Positions 1-8,822 of a DNA stretch of 47,811 bases are shown one piece after another. How positions within the stretch are numbered: position 1 is the first letter of the stretch; the number at the start of each line of letters is the position of its first letter. The position numbers and the translations under genes were made by a program. The stretch covers positions 1 through 47,811 of the forward strand of contig ONGG01000045.1 in assembly GCA_900317305.1 (NCBI GenBank), read 5' to 3'. The stretch is from an uncultured Prevotellaceae bacterium. Lineage in GTDB: Bacteria > Bacteroidota > Bacteroidia > Bacteroidales > Bacteroidaceae. The notes beneath the pieces were generated by a model, which was not told the origin of the DNA, ran no database searches, and was given only the letters and a program-made list of their open reading frames with translations.

Positions 1-84
1 CTCTTCCCATCCCGAACAGAGAAGTTAAGCCTGCCCGCGCCGATGGTACTGCAATGCAATGCGGGAGAGTAGGTCACCGCCTTC
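1..84 (+). rRNA. rrf: 5S ribosomal RNA, 3' part (5' end outside window)
   Basis: The window opens inside a 5S rRNA. The conserved loop-B/helix-III block (CCCGAACAGAGAAGTTAAG) at about 11-29 and the closing GGGAGAGTAGGTCACCGCC at about 63-81 are diagnostic. The 5' third lies outside the window, so this is the end of an rRNA operon transcribed rightward. The exact mature 3' end is approximate. Confidence 0.93.
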
Positions 85-92
85 TTTAGGAA

Positions 93-133
93 AGGGCTCT
101 TGGAAGTTCGCTTCCGGGAGCCCTCATTTTTTT
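93..133 (+). terminator. Intrinsic terminator of the rRNA operon
   Basis: A 14-bp hairpin with G-U wobbles (left arm 93-106, TTCG tetraloop 107-110, right arm 111-124) is followed by a T-rich run at 126-133. It lies just after the 5S rRNA and ends rRNA transcription. Confidence 0.9.
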
Positions 134-146
134 GTATATGCCATCC

Positions 147-190
147 AGCCCATTAAGCCCATTGAGCCCATTGAGCCCATTATGCCCATC
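147..190. repeat. Tandem 9-nt array, unit AGCCCATTR, about 5 copies
   Basis: Units start at 147, 156, 165, 174 and 183 and differ only at the last bases. Two copies of a 10-mer (TCGCCATCCT) follow at about 195-214. The array lies between the rRNA terminator and the first protein gene and has no start codon or convincing coding role. A closely related unit recurs at 39984-40046. Confidence 0.85.
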
Positions 191-273
191 ACCCTCGCCA
201 TCCTTCGCCATCCTTCCCTTTAGCCTTTAACATCTTTTTTGCTATGCCGTGTGGTTTTTCGGATAAAATGTCT

Positions 274-281
274 TACCTTTG
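274..281 (+). promoter_or_regulatory. Bacteroidota -7 box (TACCTTTG) for the gene at 304
   Basis: TACCTTTG matches TAnnTTTG exactly and sits 22 nt before the start codon at 304, so transcription should start near 286. No clear TTTG -33 element is present at the right distance. Confidence 0.6.
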
Positions 282-303
282 CTTTCCTATTCGATAGTAA
301 GAT

Positions 304-915
304 ATGATACAGTGTCAACATTGTGGGAGACAAATCCCTTATGATGCCAATTTATGCCCATATTGTGGCAGGTCAATTAAGAAGTTTCACCAGAAACCGG
401 CCAATGCCGAGGATGAACAAACCATTGAAGACCAGCATGATGACAAACAGGAGGTAATATTGCCCCGACAACCGCGCGAGCATAACGACCGTCGACTCCT
501 CTTCTTCATTATCGCTGTCTTGGCATTGCTCTTAATTGCCGGTGCCATCTATCATTATTCCTCGGCCAAGTCGGAAGACGATGACTTGGACGCACTGCCT
601 ACTGATACGGCTGTAGCTAAAGATATTCCAGATACCGAGGAAACGAAGGATACCAAAGACGCTAAGGATGCCAAGACTCCTGTGCCCTATAACGCCAAGA
701 AGAAACAGCAGGTGGTGGTGAATGGCGATGGCGTCCGCCTCCGCTTCGGACCGAGTCTGCAGGCAGGATACCTGAAAGACGAGAAGGGTGCCACCAAGTC
801 GGTAAAAAAAGGCACTCGCCTGGAATGCGTGGGCGAGAGTGGCGACTGGTACCAGGTGGTATATATGAACAAGCGCTACTATATGTCGAAACAATATACT
901 TATCTCGTAGAGTAA
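304..915 (+). CDS. Zinc-ribbon, single-pass membrane protein with C-terminal SH3-like domain
   Basis: The 203-residue protein has three visible parts. Residues 4-22 form a zinc ribbon with two CxxC pairs (CQHCG and CPYCG). One hydrophobic segment lies at about 65-84. After an acidic/lysine-rich linker (about 90-130), residues 137-203 resemble a bacterial SH3 domain (VNGDGVRLRFGPS at its start, a GDWYQVVY strand further on). The layout suggests a cytoplasmic zinc ribbon and a periplasmic SH3 domain that binds peptidoglycan or protein. That topology is inferred, and the exact role is unknown. The downstream L,D-transpeptidase gene, 36 nt away, fits a cell-wall context. Confidence 0.85.
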   Translation: MIQCQHCGRQIPYDANLCPYCGRSIKKFHQKPANAEDEQTIEDQHDDKQEVILPRQPREHNDRRLLFFIIAVLALLLIAGAIYHYSSAKSEDDDLDALPTDTAVAKDIPDTEETKDTKDAKDAKTPVPYNAKKKQQVVVNGDGVRLRFGPSLQAGYLKDEKGATKSVKKGTRLECVGESGDWYQVVYMNKRYYMSKQYTYLVE

Positions 916-951
916 GTGAACCCTAATATCAATCCTTAAATACCCAAGACC

Positions 952-1767
952 TTGAAGAAGTTATTTTTTATAGGTGCGGCATTGGCCACACTCTTCGTGG
1001 GGCAGGCAATGGCCCAGGAAAGCATGTACGACGAGTTCGAAAGTACTGTTGCTGATATCACCGGCACTTATGATGCCGTAAATGGCAACTCCGATTTCTA
1101 CAAACCATTCCCCTTTACCCATGTGAAGGAAAACGTGGTCGACGACCATGGTAGCCGTTGTGTGCGCACTGATGCCGATGAGACAATCGACAATCCCGAA
1201 TTGATGGTCGACAAACACAATTGCTTCATTATCATGTCGAAGAAAGACTATTATCTCTATGTATACGAGATACAAGGCAAAGACACGGTGATGCTGGCCC
1301 GTTACGACTGCTGCTACGGACAGCATGTGGGCAACAAGCAGAAGCGGGGCGACAAGAAAACTCCCAGCAGTTGCAACAGTATCAAGGAGAATCCATTTGC
1401 CAAGCCTTTCACCATCTCCCAGATTCAGGATGCCTCTACCTGGAAACATGATTTCAAGGATGGAAGAGGCAGCATCAAGTCGTATGGCAACTGGTTCCTG
1501 CGCCTCGTGACACCCGGTCATAGCGGCATAGGAATCCATGGCAGTACCAACAATGCTGAAAGCGTGCCCGGACGTGCCAGTGAGGGTTGCATTCGTCTGA
1601 AGGATGCCGACATCATCAAGTTGCGCAACCACTATGCACTCCAGAATATGAAGGTGATCATCAAGGATGAGTCGGTAGACGACTTCCCCTTCGAGATCAA
1701 GGCCATGCGCAAGCAGAAAGTGGAGCGCAAACGCCATTTCGACCCCTCCAAGACAGTGAAAAACTAA
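952..1767 (+). CDS. L,D-transpeptidase (YkuD family), secreted
   Basis: The 271-residue protein begins with a signal peptide ending near AMAQ (residue 21). The YkuD catalytic motif is clear: H196 in GIGIHGS and C213 in SEGCIRLKD. Family members cross-link peptidoglycan stem peptides (3-3 links) or attach proteins to the wall, working in the periplasm. The start is a TTG codon. No ATG exists that would keep the signal peptide, so the TTG is well supported. The stop is 3 nt before the next gene, which suggests co-transcription. The N-terminal 80 residues before the catalytic domain match no domain I recognise. Confidence 0.9.
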   Translation: MKKLFFIGAALATLFVGQAMAQESMYDEFESTVADITGTYDAVNGNSDFYKPFPFTHVKENVVDDHGSRCVRTDADETIDNPELMVDKHNCFIIMSKKDYYLYVYEIQGKDTVMLARYDCCYGQHVGNKQKRGDKKTPSSCNSIKENPFAKPFTISQIQDASTWKHDFKDGRGSIKSYGNWFLRLVTPGHSGIGIHGSTNNAESVPGRASEGCIRLKDADIIKLRNHYALQNMKVIIKDESVDDFPFEIKAMRKQKVERKRHFDPSKTVKN

Positions 1768-1770
1768 AGT

Positions 1771-3000
1771 ATGGCGCTGAATTATATCTGGATAGCCCTT
1801 TTCGCACTGGGATTCCTGGTGGGAGTCATCAAACTGTGCCTCGGCGATGTCGAGGCACTGCCGGCAATGATGGACTCCACCTTCGAGATGTCGAAGGATG
1901 GATTCGAGATGAGTCTCGGCCTCACCGGAACGCTCACCCTCTGGATGGGACTGCTGAAGATAGGTGAGGACAGTGGGCTGATCAACCGGTTGGCCAATTT
2001 CCTCAGTCCTGTTCTCACCCGGCTCTTCCCCGAGATTCCCAAGGGTCATCCAGCTTTGGGAGCCATCTTTATGAATATCTCGGCCAATATGCTTGGCCTC
2101 GACAATGCCGCCACCCCCATGGGCCTCAAAGCCATGCAGGAGTTGCAGAGCATCAACAAGGCGAAAGACACCGCCAGCAACTCGATGATTATGTTCCTTA
2201 CGCTCAACACGTCGGGCATCACAATCATCCCCATCTCCATCATGGCCTATCGTGCGAAGGCCGGTGCCGCCGACCCCACCGACGTGTTCATCCCCTTGTT
2301 GCTCACTTCACTCTGCTCCACCATCGTGGGATTGATCGTATGTTCCATCTATCAGCGCATCAATCTCTTCAACCGCTACATCATGGCCATGTTTGCCATC
2401 ATCGCCGTGTTCGTGGCAGGTCTGTTCACCTTCATTTGGGGAATGGACAACCAGCAGATGCAGAATTTCTGCCGGGTGCTCACCAGCATCATGATCCTCG
2501 GCGCTATCATGCTTTTCATCTATTCGGGATGGCGTAAGAAACTCAATGTCTACAATTCTTTCATCGAGGGCGCAAAAGGTGGGTTCAACGTGGCGGTAAC
2601 CCTCATCCCCTATGTCGTGGCTATCCTCGTGGCAGTGGGTGTCTTCAGGGCGTCGGGAGGCTTGCAGATGCTCCAGCATGCCGTCGAGGCAGGGGTAGAG
2701 GCCATCGGACTCAACTCCGACTTCGTTGGTGCCCTGCCTGTGGCGCTGATGAAGCCTCTTAGCGGTCCCGGTGCACGTGGCATGATGCTTGAGAATTTTG
2801 CCCATTTCGGACCCGACTCCTTCATAGGCCATCTGTCGAGTGTGCTCCAAGGATGCACCGACACCACGTTCTATATCCTCGCCGTCTATTTTGGTAGCGT
2901 GGGGATCAAGAAATACCGCTATTCCGTGACCTGCGGACTCTCTGCCGATATCGCCGGCATGATAGCCGCAGTGCTTATCAGTTATTTCTTCTTCGGGTAA
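1771..3000 (+). CDS. Fused SpmA-SpmB-type nucleoside-recognition (Gate) membrane protein
   Basis: The 409-residue polytopic membrane protein has an SpmA-like first half (about 1-200, with the conserved NISANMLGLDNAATPMGLKAM block) and an SpmB-like second half (about 255-409, with ALMKPLSGPGARGMM and LQGCTDTTFYILAVYFG). In Bacillus these are separate spore-maturation proteins. In non-sporing Bacteroidota a single fused protein is usual, and it is annotated as a nucleoside-recognition-domain protein. Its substrate is unknown. It starts 3 nt after the L,D-transpeptidase, which hints at an envelope role. Confidence 0.88.
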   Translation: MALNYIWIALFALGFLVGVIKLCLGDVEALPAMMDSTFEMSKDGFEMSLGLTGTLTLWMGLLKIGEDSGLINRLANFLSPVLTRLFPEIPKGHPALGAIFMNISANMLGLDNAATPMGLKAMQELQSINKAKDTASNSMIMFLTLNTSGITIIPISIMAYRAKAGAADPTDVFIPLLLTSLCSTIVGLIVCSIYQRINLFNRYIMAMFAIIAVFVAGLFTFIWGMDNQQMQNFCRVLTSIMILGAIMLFIYSGWRKKLNVYNSFIEGAKGGFNVAVTLIPYVVAILVAVGVFRASGGLQMLQHAVEAGVEAIGLNSDFVGALPVALMKPLSGPGARGMMLENFAHFGPDSFIGHLSSVLQGCTDTTFYILAVYFGSVGIKKYRYSVTCGLSADIAGMIAAVLISYFFFG

Positions 3001-3046
3001 TAATTCTGCTATTCCTGCGTTATTGATTTGAAACCATCATACAGTG

Positions 3047-4240
3047 ATGGCTATATTCCAACCACACCCCAGAGCCATGCAGTGGACTGACAGAATCCGA
3101 CAAGTGAAAATCATACTCGTGGTGGCCGCGGTACTCATAGCCGTGGCCTCACTATTCATCTCGCACTATCTCGTGCGCGACCTCTCCGTGCAGGAGCGCC
3201 AGAAGATGGAGGTGTGGGCTGAGGCCATGAGGTCGCTCAACACTGCCGATGAGAACACCGACCTGAATCTTGTGCTCAAGGTCATCGACGAGAACAACAC
3301 CATCCCGGTCATCGTGCTCAACAGCAACAACGAGGCGGTCACCTTCAGGAATGTGGAAATCAGTGGCATCGACTATGCCGACAGCCTGCGCCATGCTGCC
3401 TCGTTGGGCAGGAGATGGATGGAGTCGGGGCATGCCATCAAGATTTTCCTTGGCGAGGAGGGTAAGAGCGAGTACAACAACGTGTGTTACGACGAGTCGG
3501 TAATGATCAGGCGGCTCTCTTCATGGCCCTTCGTACAACTGGGCATCGTCATGGTGTTTGTCGTGGTGGCTATCTTCGCCTTGCTCACCTCGAAGCGTGC
3601 TGAGCAAAACAAAGTGTGGGTGGGGCTGTCGAAGGAGACGGCTCACCAGTTGGGCACTCCCATCTCCAGCCTGATGGCATGGACGGAGATACTACGCGAG
3701 ACCTATCCCGACGACAGCCTGCTGCCCGAGATGGACAAAGACGTGAAACGGTTGCAGCTCATCGCCGACAGGTTCTCCAAAATCGGGTCGTTACCCGAAC
3801 TGGTGCCCACAAGTCTCACTCAGGTGATGCAGCATGTGGTGGAATATATGAACCGGCGCACCTCGGCCAAGGTGGCCATGGTCACCGACTTCCCCGACGA
3901 TGATATCATTGTCGACGCCAATGCGTCGCTCTTCGAGTGGGTCATCGAGAACCTCTGCAAGAATGCCGTGGATGCCATGGAAGGGGAGGGCACCATCACC
4001 CTGCATCTCGAGAAGGCCGACGATAAGGCCATCGTTGAGGTGGCCGACACCGGGAAGGGTATCAAGAAAAAAGACCTGCGCAATGTCTTCACTCCGGGGT
4101 TCACCACCAAGAAACGCGGTTGGGGACTTGGTCTCTCGCTGGCCAAACGCATCGTCGAGGAGTACCATAAAGGAAAGATTTTTGTTAAAAACTCCGAGAT
4201 AGGTAAGGGTACAACATTCAGAATTGAACTCCAAGCTTAG
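3047..4240 (+). CDS. Membrane sensor histidine kinase, no adjacent response regulator
   Basis: The 397-residue protein has two membrane segments (about 21-42 and 161-181) flanking a roughly 120-residue periplasmic sensor region. A HisKA-type helix follows with H200 in ETAHQLGTPISSL, then an HATPase domain with the N box (ENLCKNAVDAM), G1 (VADTGKGI) and G2 (GWGLGLSLAKRI). No HAMP domain is evident. The ATG at 3047 is used; a GTG lies just before it at 3044 and another ATG at 3077. No response regulator is encoded nearby, so the partner is elsewhere. The signal sensed is unknown. Confidence 0.88.
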   Translation: MAIFQPHPRAMQWTDRIRQVKIILVVAAVLIAVASLFISHYLVRDLSVQERQKMEVWAEAMRSLNTADENTDLNLVLKVIDENNTIPVIVLNSNNEAVTFRNVEISGIDYADSLRHAASLGRRWMESGHAIKIFLGEEGKSEYNNVCYDESVMIRRLSSWPFVQLGIVMVFVVVAIFALLTSKRAEQNKVWVGLSKETAHQLGTPISSLMAWTEILRETYPDDSLLPEMDKDVKRLQLIADRFSKIGSLPELVPTSLTQVMQHVVEYMNRRTSAKVAMVTDFPDDDIIVDANASLFEWVIENLCKNAVDAMEGEGTITLHLEKADDKAIVEVADTGKGIKKKDLRNVFTPGFTTKKRGWGLGLSLAKRIVEEYHKGKIFVKNSEIGKGTTFRIELQA

Positions 4241-4257
4241 TTTTTTTTCGTCATTTA

Positions 4258-4290
4258 TTGATTCTATTACAAATAAAATTTGTAACTTTG
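4258..4290 (+). promoter_or_regulatory. Promoter for DUF177-rpmF-fabH operon (near-leaderless)
   Basis: A TTG at 4258-4260 (-33 region) and TAACTTTG at 4283-4290 (exact TAnnTTTG) are 22 nt apart. The ATG of the next gene lies only 8 nt after the box, so the transcript should begin at or within a few bases of the start codon. Confidence 0.65.
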
Positions 4291-4297
4291 CAGCCCA

Positions 4298-4822
4298 ATG
4301 GGGAAATTAGATACGTTCAAGATAGATTTGAAGGGGCTCAGCACCGAAAACGCTTGTTTTGAGTTCAGTCTCGACAAAGCCTATTTTGATGCCATCGGCA
4401 GCGAAGACCTCAAGGGGGGTGACCTTCATACTACGCTGCAAGTAAGGAAAGTGGCCGGTAACTTCGAGCTCAGTTTTCATACTGAGGGAGTGGTGACCGT
4501 CACTTGTGACTTGTGCCTCGACGATATGTCGCTTCCCATTGCCACCGACAACAAATTGGTGGCAAGGTTGGGCGATGAGTTCGACGACAGCGACGAATAC
4601 ATTGTCATTCCCGCCGACGAGGGCATCCTCAATGTGGCCTGGCTGATCTACGAGTTCGTCGCTCTGGCTTTGCCCATGAGGCATGTGCATGAGGAAGGGC
4701 AGTGTAACCCCGACATGATCAGGCGCATCGAACAACTTGTTGTCGACAGCAGCGATGACGATGAGGCAGTCGACCCCAGGTGGAACGAATTGAAGAAACT
4801 AAAATCAACAATTAAAGAATAA
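4298..4822 (+). CDS. DUF177/YceD-family protein
   Basis: The 174-residue acidic protein carries the family's central CxxC (CDLCLDD, about residues 70-76) and a further Cys near the C-terminus. DUF177/YceD proteins are almost always encoded directly upstream of rpmF, as here with a 7-nt gap. They are linked to 23S rRNA/ribosome maturation in several bacteria and plastids. The N-terminus (MGKLDTFKIDLKGLS) matches the usual family start, which supports this ATG although it leaves almost no leader. Confidence 0.88.
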   Translation: MGKLDTFKIDLKGLSTENACFEFSLDKAYFDAIGSEDLKGGDLHTTLQVRKVAGNFELSFHTEGVVTVTCDLCLDDMSLPIATDNKLVARLGDEFDDSDEYIVIPADEGILNVAWLIYEFVALALPMRHVHEEGQCNPDMIRRIEQLVVDSSDDDEAVDPRWNELKKLKSTIKE

Positions 4823-4829
4823 AAGAAAA

Positions 4830-5015
4830 ATGGCACATCCTAAAAGAAGACAGTCAAAGACTCGTACACTGAAGAGAAGAACTCATGATAAGGCAGTGGC
4901 TCCTACACTGGCACTCTGCCCTAACTGCGGCGCCTACTATGTATACCACACCGTGTGCTCGGCTTGCGGATACTACAGGGGCAAGGTCGCTATCGTGAAG
5001 GAAACCGTTGAGTAA
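4830..5015 (+). CDS. rpmF: 50S ribosomal protein L32 (zinc-binding form)
   Basis: The 61-residue protein opens with MAHPKRRQSK, typical of L32, and has two CxxC pairs (CPNC and CSAC) that form the zinc ribbon of the C+ paralogue. It is a structural component of the large ribosomal subunit. Its stop codon shares one base with the fabH start (TAATG), pointing to translational coupling. In many bacteria plsX sits between rpmF and fabH; it is absent here. Confidence 0.97.
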   Translation: MAHPKRRQSKTRTLKRRTHDKAVAPTLALCPNCGAYYVYHTVCSACGYYRGKVAIVKETVE

Positions 5016-6037
5016 TGGGTAAAATCAGAGCGATTATCACCGGCGTGGGTGGATACGTGCCCGACTATGTCCTCAACAACGAGGAGTTGTCGCGCATGGT
5101 GGAGACTAACGACGAGTGGATAATGACGCGCGTGGGAATCAAGGAGCGGAGAATCCTCACCGAAGAGGGTCTCGGCACGTCCTATATGGCCCGTAAGGCC
5201 GCCAAGATGGTTATCGCTAAGACGGGTGTCGATCCCGACTCGATCGACGCCCTCATGCTGGCCACCTCGTCGGCCGACTACAAATTCCCTTCCACCGCAT
5301 CCATCGTCCTCGGCAAAATCGGTCTGAAGAATGCTTTCGCATTCGATTTCTGGGGCGCTTGCTGCGGATTCCTCTATGCACTCGACAATGCGGCTTGCAT
5401 GATCGAGAGTGGCAGGTACAAGAAGGTCATTGTCATCGGAGCCGACAAGATGTCGTCGATGGTCGACTATACCGACCGCGCCACTTGTCCGCTGTTTGGT
5501 GATGGTGCAGGAGCTGTGCTCGTCGAAGCTACCGAGGAAGAGGATGTGGGCTATATGGACTCCTATTTCCGTACCGACGGAAAGGGCCTGCCCTTCCTGC
5601 ATATGAAGGCAGGAGGGTCGGTTTGTCCTCCTTCCCATTTTACCGTCGACCACCGTCTGCATTACCTCTACCAGGAAGGGCGAACGGTGTTCCGCTATGC
5701 GGTGACCAATATGAGCGACGACTGCGCGCTCATCGCCGAACGCAACGGGCTCAACAAAGACAACATCACCTGGGTAATCCCCCACCAGGCCAATATGCGC
5801 ATCATTGAGGCCGTGGCCAAACGCCTTGAGTTGCCGCTAGAGCAGGTGATGGTCAATATTGAGCATTATGGCAATACCAGTGCGGGCACCATCCCACTGG
5901 CGTTATGGGATTATGAGAGCAGGCTGAGGAAAGGCGACAATATCATCATGACGGCTTTCGGAGCGGGCTTCGTTCATGGCGCTTCTTACCTGAAGTGGGC
6001 TTATGATGGCTCACAGGCAGCGGCACCAAGAAAATAA
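5015..6037 (+). CDS. fabH: 3-oxoacyl-[acyl-carrier-protein] synthase III
   Basis: The 340-residue thiolase-fold enzyme condenses acyl-CoA with malonyl-ACP to start fatty-acid synthesis. The catalytic triad is visible: C116 in WGACCGFL (the usual motif is AACAGF; here a second Cys follows), H257 in VIPHQANMRI and N287 in HYGNTSAG. Length is normal for the family. It is the last gene before a strong terminator. Confidence 0.96.
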   Translation: MGKIRAIITGVGGYVPDYVLNNEELSRMVETNDEWIMTRVGIKERRILTEEGLGTSYMARKAAKMVIAKTGVDPDSIDALMLATSSADYKFPSTASIVLGKIGLKNAFAFDFWGACCGFLYALDNAACMIESGRYKKVIVIGADKMSSMVDYTDRATCPLFGDGAGAVLVEATEEEDVGYMDSYFRTDGKGLPFLHMKAGGSVCPPSHFTVDHRLHYLYQEGRTVFRYAVTNMSDDCALIAERNGLNKDNITWVIPHQANMRIIEAVAKRLELPLEQVMVNIEHYGNTSAGTIPLALWDYESRLRKGDNIIMTAFGAGFVHGASYLKWAYDGSQAAAPRK

Positions 6038-6056
6038 TAATCCTCTCTTTCTCTTC

Positions 6057-6092
6057 AACGCATCCTTCCTCTAAGAAAAGGTGCGTTTTTTT
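6057..6092 (+). terminator. Intrinsic terminator after fabH
   Basis: The left arm AACGCATCCTT (one bulged T) pairs with AAGGTGCGTT, and a run of seven T follows. It sits 20 nt after the fabH stop and 19 nt before era. No promoter box is obvious between it and era, so era probably depends on read-through or an atypical promoter. Confidence 0.85.
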
Positions 6093-6110
6093 GTCGTTTA
6101 AAATGAAGAT

Positions 6111-6995
6111 ATGAAACACAAGGCAGGATTCGTCAACATCGTAGGAAACCCCAATGTGGGTAAGAGCACGCTCATGAACCAACTCGTGGGCGAGCGGATT
6201 TCCATCGCCACCTTCAAGGCACAGACCACCAGGCATCGCATCATGGGCATCGTCAATACCGACGACATGCAAATCGTGTTCTCCGACACTCCAGGAGTGC
6301 TCAAGCCCAACTACAAATTGCAGGAGTCGATGCTTGCTTTCTCCGAGTCGGCTCTTACCGATGCCGATGTGCTCCTCTATGTCACCGATGTGGTGGAGAA
6401 TCCCGAGAAAAACCTCGACTTCCTCGAGAAAGTGCGCAAACTCACCATTCCCGTGCTGCTGCTCATCAACAAGATCGACCTTACCGACCAAAAGGGCTTG
6501 GTGGCGGTGGTGGAGAAATGGCACGCGTTGCTTCCCGATGCCGAGATCTTGCCCATCTCGGCACTCAACAAGTTTGGCACCCAGCTCATCCTCAAACGCA
6601 TCGGTGAGTTGCTGCCCGACAGTCCGCCCTATTTCGACAAAGACCAGCTCACCGACAAGCCTGCCCGTTTCTTCGTATCAGAGATTATCCGCGAGAAGAT
6701 CCTGCTCTACTACGACAAGGAGATTCCCTACTCGGTGGAGGTAAGGGTCGAGCAGTTCAAGGAGGAAGAGAAAATCATCCGCATCAGTGCCGTCATCTAT
6801 GTGGAGCGCGATTCGCAGAAAGGCATCATCATCGGACATCAGGGGGTGGCGCTGAAGAAGGTGAGCACGGAGTCGCGCAAGGCCCTGGAAAAGTTCTTCG
6901 GAAAGAGCATCTTCCTCGAGACATTCGTCAAGGTCGACAAAGACTGGCGCTCGTCGAAGAAAGAACTCGACAACTTCGGGTATAATCCTGAATAG
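6111..6995 (+). CDS. era: GTPase Era (16S rRNA / 30S maturation)
   Basis: The 294-residue protein has a G domain (G1 at 12-19, GNPNVGKS; G3 DTPG; G4 NKID) followed by a C-terminal KH domain (about 200-290, with the KGIIIGHQG GxxG-type loop). Era binds the 3' end of 16S rRNA and checks 30S assembly at the membrane. Length is normal. The gene is followed by der, a common Bacteroidota pairing. Confidence 0.97.
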   Translation: MKHKAGFVNIVGNPNVGKSTLMNQLVGERISIATFKAQTTRHRIMGIVNTDDMQIVFSDTPGVLKPNYKLQESMLAFSESALTDADVLLYVTDVVENPEKNLDFLEKVRKLTIPVLLLINKIDLTDQKGLVAVVEKWHALLPDAEILPISALNKFGTQLILKRIGELLPDSPPYFDKDQLTDKPARFFVSEIIREKILLYYDKEIPYSVEVRVEQFKEEEKIIRISAVIYVERDSQKGIIIGHQGVALKKVSTESRKALEKFFGKSIFLETFVKVDKDWRSSKKELDNFGYNPE

Positions 6996-7043
6996 TCAGA
7001 GGAATACGTTTTATAAGTGCTTGAATAATAAATAGTTAAACAT

Positions 7044-8354
7044 ATGTCATTAGTAGCCATCGTAGGACGCCCCAACGTGGGTAAGTCTACACTTTTCAAT
7101 CGCCTCACCAAGTCGAGAAGGGCTATCGTGAGCGAGGAGGCTGGCACCACACGCGACCGCCAATATGGCAAGTGTGAGTGGAACGGCAGGGAATTCTCCG
7201 TGGTCGACACTGGTGGATGGGTCGTCAAATCCGATGATATCTTCGAGGAGGAAATCCGCAAACAGGTGGTCATCGCCACCGAGGAGGCCGACCTTGTGCT
7301 CTTCCTCGTCGACATCACCACCGGGCTCACCGACTGGGACGAGGACGTGGCGCTCATCCTGCGCCGCTCCAAACTGCCCGTTATCGTAGTGGCCAACAAG
7401 GCTGATAACTTTGACCAGTACTATGAGGCCGCCGAGTTCTACAGACTTGGTCTGGGCGATCCCATGTGCATCAGTTCTGCCACAGGCAGTGGCACAGGCG
7501 ACTTGCTCGACAAGGTGCTCGAGAACCTGAAGGCCGACAATGCTGATGATATCGAGGAGGGTATTCCACGCTTTGCGGTCGTTGGCCGTCCCAACGCCGG
7601 GAAGAGCAGCCTCATCAATGCCTTTATCGGTGAGGACCGTCATATCGTGACCGACATCGCAGGCACCACCCGCGACAGCATCTACACCCGTTACGACAAG
7701 TTCGGCTTCGATTTCTATCTGGTCGACACGGCTGGTATCCGTCGCAAGAACAAGGTGTCGGAAGACCTTGAGTTCTATTCCGTCATGCGCAGCATCAGGG
7801 CCATTGAGAACAGCGATGTGTGCATTCTCATGATCGATGCCACGCGCGGCATCGAGGCGCAGGATATGAATATCTTCCAGTTGATACAGAAGAACAACAA
7901 GTCGCTTGTGGTGGTGGTGAACAAATGGGACCTTGTGGAGAATAAGGACCAGGTGGTCATCAAGACTTTCGAGAATGCCATACGTGAGCGCATGGCTCCT
8001 TTCGTCGACTTCCCCATCATCTTCGCCTCGGCCCTTACCAAGCAGCGCATATTCAAGGTGCTCGAGACAGCCAAGCAGGTATACCTGAACCGCACAAACA
8101 AGGTCAGCACGTCGAAACTCAACGAGGTGATGCTGCCCCTCATCGAGGCCTATCCGCCGCCATCGGTAAAGGGCAAGTATATCAAGATCAAGTTCTGCAT
8201 GCAGGTGCCCGAGACGCAGATACCCACTTTCGTGTTCTATGCCAACCTGCCACAGTATGTGAAAGAGCCCTACCGCCGTTTCCTTGAGAACAAGATCAGA
8301 GAGAACTGGCAGATGACGGGTTGTCCTATCAACGTGTTCATCCGCCAAAAATGA
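7044..8354 (+). CDS. der: Ribosome-associated GTPase Der (EngA)
   Basis: The 436-residue protein has two tandem G domains (GRPNVGKST at 8-16 and GRPNAGKSS near 180) and a C-terminal KH-like domain, the unique EngA layout. It acts in 50S subunit assembly. Its TGA stop overlaps the ATG of the next lipoprotein gene (ATGA), which implies coupling. Confidence 0.97.
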   Translation: MSLVAIVGRPNVGKSTLFNRLTKSRRAIVSEEAGTTRDRQYGKCEWNGREFSVVDTGGWVVKSDDIFEEEIRKQVVIATEEADLVLFLVDITTGLTDWDEDVALILRRSKLPVIVVANKADNFDQYYEAAEFYRLGLGDPMCISSATGSGTGDLLDKVLENLKADNADDIEEGIPRFAVVGRPNAGKSSLINAFIGEDRHIVTDIAGTTRDSIYTRYDKFGFDFYLVDTAGIRRKNKVSEDLEFYSVMRSIRAIENSDVCILMIDATRGIEAQDMNIFQLIQKNNKSLVVVVNKWDLVENKDQVVIKTFENAIRERMAPFVDFPIIFASALTKQRIFKVLETAKQVYLNRTNKVSTSKLNEVMLPLIEAYPPPSVKGKYIKIKFCMQVPETQIPTFVFYANLPQYVKEPYRRFLENKIRENWQMTGCPINVFIRQK

Positions 8355-8743
8355 GATGTTCGTTCTGGACACTCCTTCTGGTGTTGGCTTGCTCGGCGTG
8401 TGCGCCTAAGGCCGAAGATGCTGCCGAGGTGGCAGGTCGCACGGCCAAACTGTATTATGACGCCTTGCTCGAAGGCAAGTATGATGTGTTTGTGGCCGGT
8501 ATCGACAAACATCTGGGCGAGCAGCACGACTACGATGTGCAGTTGTTGGCCAATGCGAGGATGTTCGTCGACAAACAGAAAGATAGCCATCAGGGCATAG
8601 CCTCGTTCGAGGTGTCGAGGGTGGAGTATAGCGATAGTGCCTATGCCGCCAATGTGTTTCTGCAGGTGCATTATGCCGACAGCACACAGGAGCAGATTGT
8701 GGTGCCGATTGTGGTGCGCGACGATGTGTGGCTCATGAGATAA
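8351..8743 (+). CDS. Small putative lipoprotein, NTF2/DUF4878-like fold possible
   Basis: The 130-residue protein starts at the ATG overlapping the der stop; an upstream in-frame TTG at 8321 would bury the signal peptide. Residues 1-17 form a lipoprotein signal with cysteines at 14 and 17, either of which could be the lipidated one. The rest has the pattern of a small secreted NTF2-like protein: an N-terminal helix with [15 protein letters not shown], then beta strands ending in [11 protein letters not shown] do not recognise a specific family. A similar overall pattern is seen in the DUF4878 protein at 10498-10884. Confidence 0.75.
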   Translation: MRCSFWTLLLVLACSACAPKAEDAAEVAGRTAKLYYDALLEGKYDVFVAGIDKHLGEQHDYDVQLLANARMFVDKQKDSHQGIASFEVSRVEYSDSAYAANVFLQVHYADSTQEQIVVPIVVRDDVWLMR

Positions 8744-8756
8744 CACCCTTCCTGTA

Positions 8757-8799
8757 ACCAGCAATCCCCATTCCGAGATTCGGGATGGGGATTGTTGGT
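8757..8799. terminator. Hairpin between convergent genes, probable bidirectional terminator
   Basis: A roughly 15-bp stem (ACCAGCAATCCCCAT against ATGGGGATTGTTGGT) closes a short GC-containing loop. It lies between the ends of the der-lipoprotein unit (+) and the mlaEF unit (-). There is no strong T-tract on either side, so efficiency is uncertain. Confidence 0.65.
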
Positions 8800-8822
8800 G
8801 ATATGGGTTACCTTCTGTCGCG

